From the NCBI GenBank assembly GCA_008690995.1, contig VRMN01000001.1, positions 4,650,001-4,714,000 on the forward strand: a stretch of 64,000 nucleotides of DNA. Direction: 5' to 3'. Under the pieces are notes generated by a model. The model was not told where the DNA came from, made no database searches, and saw only the letters and a program-made list of their open reading frames with translations. Position 1 is the first letter of the stretch. Every line of letters begins with the position of its first letter. The translations under genes and the position numbers were made by a program. Shown piece by piece: positions 29,921-38,493 of the stretch. This DNA comes from Porphyridium purpureum (Eukaryota; Rhodophyta; Bangiophyceae; Porphyridiales; Porphyridiaceae).

Positions 29921-30910
29921 ATGGGGCTGGTATCGTCTCGAGATCAGCTCGGCGCGGCTTCGACGGGCCGTTTGCCCCGCGGCGTTCCCGCCCCGACGGA
30001 AAAGGATGGACTCACGAACACGGCGATGGTGGCGGCGGGAGGCTACGAGCAGGCGGGATCCGGAAGGCTTTCTGTATCTCCGGGCATATTTCCAGGCGAC
30101 TCCTTAGGTGTGCCATCTAGTTCTTGGGTGACCGGACCGAGCTCGTCCATGGGCCCCAGTCTTGACCTGCAAGAAAACTCGATCAACATGCTTCTCCAAA
30201 CCCATCCTTCTCTAGGGAACATAGTTCCCACCGTGTTCACATGGAGTCATGGCGGCAACCAAGTTTTTGTGACGGGAGCTTGGGATCACTGGCAAAGTAA
30301 GGCACAGATGCATCGCGCCGGAAATGAGTACATGGTTATTCTTTCGCTTCAGTGCGGCAGATTCCAATACAAATTTATTGTGGATGGCGAGTGGAGACAT
30401 TGCGCGAGCCAACCTACCGAGCGAGACGAGCACGGTAACGTGAACAACATGGTTGAGGTGCGACCGCACGTGTCTGAATTTGATTTGCCCGACATTCAGA
30501 CAGGATTGAGACGGCCGCCATCTCCGATCGAGAGCTACGATTTCAGCATGCCGGCGCCAGAGGAGTATGCCATTGACCCTCCACAGCTCCCCCCACATTA
30601 CCATTCGGTTGTCCTGAATCAGAGCGCGTCGTCTGTCGCCGCGCAGCAGAAGAACATGCACGCCACCGCTGTCGTTCGCAGCCCCGCCAGCGGCGTGGAC
30701 CTCGCTTTCATTCAAAATTCAGGCGAGCTTCCTCCAGACGCCTCGACGTGCGAAGTTCCGAACCATGTCAGCATTCGCCACTTGTATACAGCATCGAAGA
30801 CTCACGCCGAGGAAGAGGTTCAAGTAGTTGGGATTACCCGGCGGTACCGCGACAAGTTCATCACGATGGTTTTGTACACACATCCGAACAAGATTGAAGA
30901 GTTTTACTAA
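29921..30910 (+). CDS. AMPK/SnRK1 beta subunit
   Basis: A 329-residue regulatory beta subunit of the AMP-activated/SNF1-related kinase. The glycogen/starch-binding CBM48 domain spans about residues 95-180 (VFTWSHGGNQVFVTGAWDHW, then FQYKFIVDGEWRH). The C-terminal complex-forming domain runs PPQLPPHYHSVVLNQ to ITMVLYTHPN. A long insertion lies between the two blocks of that C-terminal domain. The first true ATG gives MGLVSSRD, fitting the N-myristoylation consensus (Gly2, Ser6), as known for AMPK beta; the three extra upstream codons start at TTG. The subunit links energy sensing to stored polyglucan in the cytosol, which suits red algae that keep floridean starch there. Confidence 0.93.
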   Translation: MGLVSSRDQLGAASTGRLPRGVPAPTEKDGLTNTAMVAAGGYEQAGSGRLSVSPGIFPGDSLGVPSSSWVTGPSSSMGPSLDLQENSINMLLQTHPSLGNIVPTVFTWSHGGNQVFVTGAWDHWQSKAQMHRAGNEYMVILSLQCGRFQYKFIVDGEWRHCASQPTERDEHGNVNNMVEVRPHVSEFDLPDIQTGLRRPPSPIESYDFSMPAPEEYAIDPPQLPPHYHSVVLNQSASSVAAQQKNMHATAVVRSPASGVDLAFIQNSGELPPDASTCEVPNHVSIRHLYTASKTHAEEEVQVVGITRRYRDKFITMVLYTHPNKIEEFY

Positions 30911-31450
30911 AAAAACATTGTATGATGGAAGCCGGCAAAACCTCGAGATCTCACTCTACGCGACTCTGATGTACGTAAAATTGACAAACTGAAGCCGAGC
31001 TGTAATGACGGGGACAGGGCCGCGCCCGGATTACTGATATCTTTGCAGCAGGGAGATGCAAAGCCAATGCCTGGATCAGCATCGAACGCGCCATGTATCG
31101 AATGCTCTTCTTCCCCTGAAGAGAATGAATCTCTCGGTTTCATTTCGCCGTCCGGCCCGGCTTGTTGCACTTGATAGGAACCGAGCTTTTCCTCGAACAG
31201 TGTGGGCGTAAGCATGAGCCACTTCGAAAGAATGGAGCGGAAGGAGCGCTTGAGCAAATACCACAGGTGAACGTAGACATCAAGCATAGACATTTATTGC
31301 TTTTCCAGTACCTTCCTCACCCTTCATATTCCTTCTTCCTTTTCAATGACCCATGCAAATCGAGATCGAAAATCTCACCAAAGTGTGCACTTCTGCATTT
31401 ACGTCCTCCTTAGGAACAACGGCAACGCGCAAGTCACACACAGTCACAGA
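30911..31450. other. convergent intergenic region, no gene seen
   Basis: About 540 bases between the AMPK beta and formin stop codons. AATAAA on the minus strand at 31298-31293, about 150 bases past the formin stop, may end that transcript. No convincing gene. Confidence 0.45.
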
Positions 31451-33493
31451 CTATTCCTCCGCAGGCGGAGCCGATGGCGGCTCCGGAGTCGCTCCCGGCG
31501 CAGCGGGAGGTGGCGGAGCTGCCTCATCCGCGGCTCCTCCCTCACCGGCACCTCCATCGCCCTTGTCCTTCTTCTTTTTCTTCTTCTTCTCCTCCTTGTC
31601 CTTCTTCTTGTCTTCCTTCTTCTCCTTCTTTGCCTTTCCATCCCGCTCCTCCTTCTCCTTCTTCTTGAACGCCGCCGCTTTGATTTCCGCGTCAAACTCG
31701 CGCAGCATGCGAAGAACATCTTCCTGCCTGGCTCGAGAGTTCTTATTACGCTCGCCAAAGTGACCCATCAACTCCTCGCACTTAGAAGACATCACCCCCC
31801 GAAGCGACATGATTTCCTCTCGCGTTTTCATGGCCTCCGCGGCAAACGCTTCCATTTCCGTCTTGAATGCAGCCAGTTCCGCGTCGCTGCCGATCGAGGC
31901 AATCTGCTGATTCACGTTCTGTACGCTGTCTAACAGGGCCTGCACGTCTTCATTGATACCATCAAGCGAGATGTCCGCAGAGTGATGCAGGGTTGGCATA
32001 TCCGTCCACTCGGCGGCCCACTCGGCATCACGAAGTATCTCACTATAAATGTAGTCAAGAAGAGTGTTGCCCTTGGAGTCCTTGATCGTATTAAGCATAG
32101 CAAGACCTTCCAACTTGAAGCCTAGGCATCCACCCTTTGGTGTACCGGAGTTTAAAAAGTTGCCGATCGCCAGAATGGTTACGAGCCAATGGTTCAAGCA
32201 GCGCGAAGACATCACTTCCTGTGGAATGAGTGCAAACGTGTCCATCTTACGAATAATCTCAACAGCCTCATCGTTGAAGGTCAAGGCAGAGAGCGCGCAC
32301 AAAATTTTCCCGCGCAGTCCCTTCATCTCCGCCAGCTCCATCATGTATTTGTCTGTGCGATCCACTTTGTCACGCAATCCACCATCTTCTGCCGTCTTGA
32401 GCATGGTTTCCTCCTCTGGGGTTGGGCAGACGAGCAGCAGCGCTTGCAGTGCCCCCGGATCGGCCGTCCTCCACTCATTATTCCTGATCATATCGTGAAT
32501 CGCCTCCGGCGTCATCTTCACATTGGCGAGCAGAATATTGATGTTGTGCTTGCGCTTGTGCGGAAGTACTTCGGGGCGGTTCTCCTCTTCCTGACCCAAG
32601 TTAATTTCTTTCACTTCAACACCAAATAGTTCATCAATATCATCTTCGCGCACAGTGACGATCGTCTGGTCGAGAGAGGGCCAGAAAGAGGTCTTCAACA
32701 GATTGTTTGGAATCTTCTGCCAATGCAGGGGCTTCTTCTTTCGGCCGCGGGCCTCATTGTTCAAGGCATTAATCTCGTGCGCCTGGCCTGGCGGCGGGGC
32801 TGCCGGATCAGGACCACCAAGAGGATTGACCCCCGGAGCCTTGGTGGCTTCGGACGGAGCGGCTGGATCCGAGGGATCCTTCTTCTTTTTCTTCTTGTCA
32901 CCGTCCCCATCGCCGTCACCGTCACCGGTTCCCTTACCTTTGCCGCCGCCGCCACCACCGCCCTTACCCTTACCGCCGCCGCCCTCTTCATCCGTGTCTG
33001 TCTCCCACGAGGATCCTGACCCAGACCCAGACTCGCTTCCATCACCGTCACCCTTCTTCTTTCGGCGACGGCGCTTCCCGCCGCCACCGCCACCGCCGCC
33101 TCCTTCACCGTCGCCATCGCCGCCACCGCCGCCACCCGTGGCACCATCCTCGTACGCCCTCGGAATCGAGACGATCTCACCCTTGTCGTTCCTCGTGGTT
33201 GCGCCCTGGACGCCCACCCACGCGGTAATAACATTTCCGTCCTTATCGACACCGGCCACGACTTTCCTGCGACGGTGCTGGCCGAGCGGCCCAACTGATC
33301 GCTGCTTGACGGCGTAGCGCGCCGGATCGATGTAGAATCCAAACTTGTTCCTCTCGAAGCGCACAAACTCGTGGGCCATAGCCTCAAGACGCTTGATGAC
33401 CTCGGGCGACAGGCGCTCCTCCAAGGTGAGACGCTTGTTGCGCTGCCGGTCGCGCCGGCGCGTCAGCTTGATCTGATCCACCTCCTCCGGCAT
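31451..33493 (-). CDS. formin (FH2-domain actin nucleator) without a canonical FH1 linker
   Basis: A 680-residue formin. The FH2 domain, which nucleates and caps actin filaments, starts at KKPLHWQKIPNNLLKTSFW (about residue 250) and runs through LLANVKMTPEAIHDMI, LSALTFNDEAVEII and GNFLNSGTPKGGCLGFKL to the end of the conserved core near 590. In place of the usual Pro-rich FH1 there is a stretch (about 120-245) of Gly, Asp, Lys and Arg runs. Instead, Pro runs occur at the very C-terminus (AAPPPPAAPGATPEPPSAPP) after a Lys-rich tract. The N-terminal 120 residues are not a recognised regulatory domain. The upstream frame to 33595 begins at TTG. FH2 is certain; profilin-driven elongation is questionable. 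Confidence 0.92.
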   Translation of the reverse strand: MPEEVDQIKLTRRRDRQRNKRLTLEERLSPEVIKRLEAMAHEFVRFERNKFGFYIDPARYAVKQRSVGPLGQHRRRKVVAGVDKDGNVITAWVGVQGATTRNDKGEIVSIPRAYEDGATGGGGGGDGDGEGGGGGGGGGKRRRRKKKGDGDGSESGSGSGSSWETDTDEEGGGGKGKGGGGGGGKGKGTGDGDGDGDGDKKKKKKDPSDPAAPSEATKAPGVNPLGGPDPAAPPPGQAHEINALNNEARGRKKKPLHWQKIPNNLLKTSFWPSLDQTIVTVREDDIDELFGVEVKEINLGQEEENRPEVLPHKRKHNINILLANVKMTPEAIHDMIRNNEWRTADPGALQALLLVCPTPEEETMLKTAEDGGLRDKVDRTDKYMMELAEMKGLRGKILCALSALTFNDEAVEIIRKMDTFALIPQEVMSSRCLNHWLVTILAIGNFLNSGTPKGGCLGFKLEGLAMLNTIKDSKGNTLLDYIYSEILRDAEWAAEWTDMPTLHHSADISLDGINEDVQALLDSVQNVNQQIASIGSDAELAAFKTEMEAFAAEAMKTREEIMSLRGVMSSKCEELMGHFGERNKNSRARQEDVLRMLREFDAEIKAAAFKKKEKEERDGKAKKEKKEDKKKDKEEKKKKKKKDKGDGGAGEGGAADEAAPPPPAAPGATPEPPSAPPAEE

Positions 33494-35099
33494 GCTGGGC
33501 GACCCGTTTACTTCCTCCCCCTGCGCCGACGCCCACCGCGTGCCCCCTCTTCCAACCCGCGCACCCCCGCCCGGAAATGCACTCCCTCCGAGCAACCTTT
33601 CCCCACACCCGCTACTTCCTCAAACTCACGCGCATTTCCTTCCCCCACCCCGTCCAATGCGCCCTCAAGCAGCGTCTTTGTCTTTGTCCAGACAGCCAGA
33701 GCCCGTGTCTACTAAATCAACCCCAGTTTTCTAGGAACCTTCCGTCTCGTTGCAACGTTCGTTCTAAATCGAGCTGGTTTGTCGGGTGTTTACGCTCTGT
33801 CAGTTTCGCCACCGCCATGGCGAGACACTGCCGCGCTGTACTCAACACTGTACGCACACAGCCCCAACGCGTGCCGCTCCGTCTCGCCCGAGCACATGTG
33901 GCACAAACACTGCACATCCGCCTTCGGACCAGCGTGTAACACCGTTGGTCTCGCCCGCAAATATGTGAATGCCCAGAGAACGAGGCGCCGAGAGCGGCGG
34001 CCGCTTCATCCATCCGCGCAGATGTGTCCGCGCAGGCAAGACCTCCCGGACGACAAACAAATGCGAGGGTGATTGTTCCCAGGATAAGCCCAGGGACGCA
34101 CGAAATCCGAGGCACGTGGACCAGTGAAAGTCGAGCTACACAAGAAGGAATACGGGCACAGAGGTGAACGCCGCGCTTGTCTGGTGTCACGCGCGGCTTT
34201 GTTGATGGCAGCGCATGCGTACTCACTTGTGCATTCTTTTTTTTTTTTTTTTTTTGGGTAGTATGGATCCTTTGCATAAAGCTAGAAGTGGCCGTAAAGG
34301 ATGAGCGCGCAGCTTTGAACGGTGACTTGGCGAGGATACAGTTCCAAAGAGATTTGCGGAGCCGTTCACGAGACGCCCCGGTTGTGCAGGAAACCGTCTG
34401 CCGGAGCAGCGGTTCTGCAAATGTGGGTTCGACTCGAACTGTAATTATGCTTGATGCCTAAAGTCGGGCCCGGCTCACTTTCCGAAAAGAATTCAGCGCG
34501 TGGTGTGGAGAAAGGGCGCGAACTGTCTCGGTAGAGCCGGGGCCAGCCAGCCATTGTTTGAAACATGCTCCTCTCGCGATTCAATCTGTCGTCACATGTG
34601 CCGCGCGGTGGGCGTTTTTCACCGCTACTGTAGATTCTCCACGTAAAGCACAACGTGCAACAGGGTCGCCTCAAATCGCCGAGTGCGCCCTCAAGTCTGC
34701 AAGCACACTTGCACGCAACTCGAGCTCGAGGTCGTTGCGGCTCGGCACCGAGACGGCCCTGAACTTGTCTCCGATGGCGCCCGTTTCATGTGCCGTCTGA
34801 ACTGTACACCCAGTGCTGGGCGAGCGTAACGTCCACTTTTTACTGTCGCCCGCGCTCACGCTCGCGCGCGCGTCACATTCTAGCACGCGCCGCGCTGTGC
34901 CCATGCGGTCAGGAACTGGCTCGTGTCGCGTGAAACACTGGTGTGCTGCGTCGCTCAGCCAGCCGCCTCGAACGCAAGACGCGGGAAGGAGACACGCGTC
35001 GCGCCCACGGCCAGTGCGTAGGAACGGTGGCCGAGAAAGCAAGTGTGTGTCCGCACAAGCGTGTGTGCAAGAGCGAGGGATACGGAAGAGCTCACAGCA
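33494..35099. promoter_or_regulatory. long divergent region between formin and Cdh1 genes
   Basis: At 1.6 kb this is the longest spacer between two genes. It holds GTAC sites GCTGTACT (33835-33842), CACTGTACG (33846-33854) and ACTGTACA (34800-34807), and a 19-base T run at 34237-34255. Short frames on both strands lack conserved features, so no gene is called. Confidence 0.4.
34237..34255 (+). repeat. poly-T run
   Basis: Nineteen consecutive T bases, unusual in this GC-rich DNA. It may be the tail of an old retroposed sequence read from the other strand, or simple slippage; nothing beside it identifies an element. Confidence 0.7.
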
Positions 35100-37541
35100 A
35101 TGGAGACGCCAACCTCGAGCGCGAAGAAGCGGGTTTCCCTGCGGGCAGAGGCGGTATCGCCCTCACCAGGGCTGCTGCTTCAACGACCAGGGTCTGTCGG
35201 TGTGAGCCCCGCGCATTCTCGAAAGCGCTCGTACGACCGGTTTATTCCGGTCCGAGCGGCCACTAATTCCAGTGCCGCGCTGGAAGAGCTTGCGGCGGCC
35301 GCGGAAGACTCACACTTTGGAGCAGTTCACACGTACGCCGCAGATAGCGATGCTCGTGAATTGGGTAGCAGTGGGGCTGACACCACGGTGACGACCGCGT
35401 CTGACACTGGGGCCCTGCCGCTGGGTGGCCCTTCGTCTGCATCATCTTTGCAAATGAAGAGTAACCTCTACTGTACGTTGCTCAGGAGCGAGTTGTTCGG
35501 TACTTCCGAACAATTCTCCGCTTGCAATGCACCGGCAGTTCCTGCCCTGCAGACAAGTGACTGCGTGGATGGATGTAGCGGATATGACTGCGAGTGCGTG
35601 AGTGACCGCTTCAGCATTCTACCTCATGTGCGCACGCCATCGACCAGCGATGGAGCCGGCGTTGGTATTGCCCCGCCGCTGAGCGGGCAGGACTCTCTGA
35701 ACGAGCTCCGACGAACTCCTCGTTCTGGCGGACCAACAGGACGTTCGTCGCAGCACCGCAGAGGCTCTTCCAATTTATCGACTGTAGCAGGATCTCCGAT
35801 GCACAAATTCTCCTCACCCATGCGTTCTCCGAGCAGTGCATCATCCTTCCCAGCGTGGTCTCCTGGCGGGGCTCATTCCCAACCGCCGTCGCACGATGTC
35901 TCCATGAGTTCTGTGGACGTGCATAGAAGTCGCAGTGCCGCAGCAGGGCACACAAGAGAGGCCGAGTCGAGCGGCGTGCCGGGTACTGCGCGAAGACTTG
36001 ATATGCTCGCATCGGCGGCACCTGGGGATGGCGAGCCGGAGTCACGGTCAAATGCCCATTCGTCGTACCGATCGGCAAGTGAGTCCGGTTCGTTTGGCGA
36101 TTTGAGCGCGAATTTGGCGAGGCAGATGCTAGCCTCTGCTGGTGCTCCGGGATCAACGCCATCACGCGAGTCGTTGTCGAATCGCGAAAATGTTTCTGGA
36201 AATAGACGAGGCTTGCCCTTATCCGGATCTCCAGACAGCCGTCCTTTGGCTTATCTTCAGTCAACCTCAGCATGGGACTCATCTTCAGACGTGTACTCGC
36301 TCAGTCCGCTCACGGAGCAGAATCAAATTGCTCTAAAGCAGGCTGTCGTTGAGGCAAGAAAGCAAGTGCGCAAGATCGCTCGTAACCCGTACAAGGTTCT
36401 AGATGCGCCCAGTCTCTGGGACGACTTCTACTTGAATTTGTTGGACTGGTCCTCCGGAAACACGGTCGCTGTTGGATTGGGCACGAGCGTGTATCTCTGG
36501 TCGGCCTCATCATCGCAGGTTTCACTTCTCACAGACCTCGAGGAAAATGGGCCGGTTGCGTCTGTGGCGTGGAGCGGATGCGGGTCGCAGCTTGCCGTCG
36601 GATCTGCGAGGGGAACCGTTCAGGTCTGGGACGTTGAAAAGAATTCTCTGCTGCGCACATTTGCTGGCCACAAGGCTCGTGTAGGTGCCGTGGCCTGGAA
36701 GGCAAACCGCGATAGCCCATCAGGACCTGATGTCTTTGTGACGGGCAGTCGCGATAAGGTCATCATGGTTCGTGATGCTCGCGTAGAGCGCGACTACTTG
36801 GGCGCTCTGTGTCGCCATCGTCAAGAAGTCTGCGGGTTGCGCTGGTCTCCGGACGAGACGCAACTGGCCTCTGGGGGAAACGATAATAATCTTCTTGTTT
36901 GGGACGCACGCAATGGCTTCCATCGAGAGCCAGTAGAAGGTAGCGCTCGCGGATCGCGCTCAAGTGTTGTCGTTAGCTCGCCGCTTCTCGAGCTTGACGA
37001 ACACTGTGCAGCGGTGAAAGCTATCTCATGGAGCCCTCATCAACGCGGGTTGCTGTTATCGGGAGGCGGAACTGCCGACCGAAGTATTCGGTTTTGGAAC
37101 ACAAGCGCGGCATCTACGTCGTCGCTGCACAAGATTGATACCGGTTCTCAAGTTTGCAATCTGATGTGGTCCACAACTGTGAATGAGTTTGTCTCGTCGC
37201 ACGGATACTCGCAGAATCAGATTGTGATTTGGAAATACCCGAGTCTCACAAAAGTGGCAACCTTGACCGGTCATACATCGCGGGTGTTGCACATGGCAAT
37301 GGGACCGTCGGGAGAGAATATTGTAACGGGTGCCGGGGACAACACGTTGCGTTTCTGGAATATCTTCCCGCCTCGTGCTCGACAGGGTCATCGAAGATCT
37401 GTGAACGATGCCCTGAGCACGTCTACGCTCGGGAGCAGCAGCCTGAGAAGTAGTTTGCATGATAGGGTCGACGACACTGGCTCGTTGGCTTACGGTGCGT
37501 CTGGTCAAGGAGGGCACCGTCGGAACAACACCATTCGATGA
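35100..37541 (+). CDS. Cdh1/Fizzy-related (CCS52) APC/C activator
   Basis: An 813-residue WD40 activator of the anaphase-promoting complex. The C-box DRFIPVR is at residues 46-52, and the protein ends in Ile-Arg, the tail that docks on the APC/C. Seven WD repeats fill the C-terminal half, introduced by YKVLDAPSLWDDFYLNLLDW, a sequence specific for Cdh1/CCS52 rather than Cdc20. The 350-residue Ser/Pro-rich segment between C-box and propeller is longer than usual and rich in SP sites, likely CDK targets. Cdh1 selects mitotic regulators for ubiquitination at mitotic exit and G1. The ATG at 35100 is the first in frame; upstream codons start at GTG. Assignment is very secure. Confidence 0.96.
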   Translation: METPTSSAKKRVSLRAEAVSPSPGLLLQRPGSVGVSPAHSRKRSYDRFIPVRAATNSSAALEELAAAAEDSHFGAVHTYAADSDARELGSSGADTTVTTASDTGALPLGGPSSASSLQMKSNLYCTLLRSELFGTSEQFSACNAPAVPALQTSDCVDGCSGYDCECVSDRFSILPHVRTPSTSDGAGVGIAPPLSGQDSLNELRRTPRSGGPTGRSSQHRRGSSNLSTVAGSPMHKFSSPMRSPSSASSFPAWSPGGAHSQPPSHDVSMSSVDVHRSRSAAAGHTREAESSGVPGTARRLDMLASAAPGDGEPESRSNAHSSYRSASESGSFGDLSANLARQMLASAGAPGSTPSRESLSNRENVSGNRRGLPLSGSPDSRPLAYLQSTSAWDSSSDVYSLSPLTEQNQIALKQAVVEARKQVRKIARNPYKVLDAPSLWDDFYLNLLDWSSGNTVAVGLGTSVYLWSASSSQVSLLTDLEENGPVASVAWSGCGSQLAVGSARGTVQVWDVEKNSLLRTFAGHKARVGAVAWKANRDSPSGPDVFVTGSRDKVIMVRDARVERDYLGALCRHRQEVCGLRWSPDETQLASGGNDNNLLVWDARNGFHREPVEGSARGSRSSVVVSSPLLELDEHCAAVKAISWSPHQRGLLLSGGGTADRSIRFWNTSAASTSSLHKIDTGSQVCNLMWSTTVNEFVSSHGYSQNQIVIWKYPSLTKVATLTGHTSRVLHMAMGPSGENIVTGAGDNTLRFWNIFPPRARQGHRRSVNDALSTSTLGSSSLRSSLHDRVDDTGSLAYGASGQGGHRRNNTIR

Positions 37542-38493
37542 CCAACGTTGAAGCCATAAGTTTGTCATGCTTGCGAGGACGCAACATCTAACAAATAAAC
37601 GTCACATAGTCCTACTCCATCCTTTCAGAACCTCAAGAAAGCCAAGAAGCTGAAAGAGACAGTAGGAGACTATGCTTCGCGGTCTGCTTTGGAAATACTG
37701 CCCTGCAAGAGGTCGAGGACGAAGATGGTCTCGTGACCTGCCCTATCGCCGTGAAAATGCCGCGCAGGGGTGCCAAGGATGGTCTCCACGACGCAAAGTA
37801 CTCAACGCAGGTCCACAACAACGTGCGCGGCGCGCCACGGGCGTCCCATTCCATGACTGCATCGTAGACCGCAAAGCCATACGCGTGCACCTTGGCGTTG
37901 CCGGGTTAGCACCCTTGGTGGTCCCGCAGGCGCACCCGGTCTTGGATGTTCACGCCACCTTGACCACCGCCAGCTTGGGAGCCGCGCTGGCGCGCTGCGA
38001 GCGACAGCCACTACTGAAGGCGTTGGCGTCATTCCCAGCATGACAGCTGACGAGCAGCCTTGGAGTGGATTCTGCGATCGCGGTGGCGGGCCATCCCAGA
38101 CAGGTCATTTGTGGGCAGCAGGATGACGTCGCACTTGCGCACGCTGCCACAGGACAGGTGTCTGACCCGACTTCATGGCTAGACTGCGTCCGCAGAAGAC
38201 GCAGCCTTCTGCAGCGCGCGCTTATGCCGCGGCACGGATGTTGCCAGATCCCACCGAAGCGTGACGGAAGCGCGTCTCTCTCCATGCCTGCCCGCTTGCC
38301 CATCGACCGAACAGACCGCCCAAACGTGCGCTTCCCAAGGCGGAAGTGAACACAAAGTACAGTGCTCAACCTCAGTACTGTACCTCCTGAAAGGATCGAG
38401 CAGGGCCAAGAGGCGATGTGCACAGCGCGCACGCCCAGGAGACGTGGAGACGCTGCAAGAGACGAAAGGTGTGTTTCGTGGACGACAAGTAGT
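37542..38493. other. intergenic region with polyA signal, diverged dispersed repeat and paired GTAC sites
   Basis: AATAAA at 37594-37599 is a likely polyadenylation signal for Cdh1. From about 37655 to 38150 the DNA is a diverged copy of a sequence at 56365-56735 (see repeat). Near 38356-38384 AGTACAGTG and AGTACTGTACC lie close upstream of COG7. No intact gene is seen. Confidence 0.5.
37655..38150 (-). repeat. dispersed diverged sequence, copy 1 (possible gene relic)
   Basis: Colinear blocks match 56365-56735 in the same orientation: GCAAGAGGTCGAGGACGAA near 37701, ATTCCATGACTGCATCG near 37847, and GTGGGCAGCAGGATGACGTC near 38109. On the minus strand one frame starts CDVILLPT and a later one reads GNAKVHAYGFAVYDAVMEW. 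This is protein-like but interrupted, and I cannot name the source; a macro-domain-like layout is only a guess. The middle is about 115 bases longer than in the other copy. Confidence 0.5.

Noticed and set aside
32655-33317. Plus-strand Pro/Ser-rich frame opposite the formin
   Set aside because: It is the antisense of the formin Gly-rich linker; the poly-Pro reading follows from GGN codons on the true strand.
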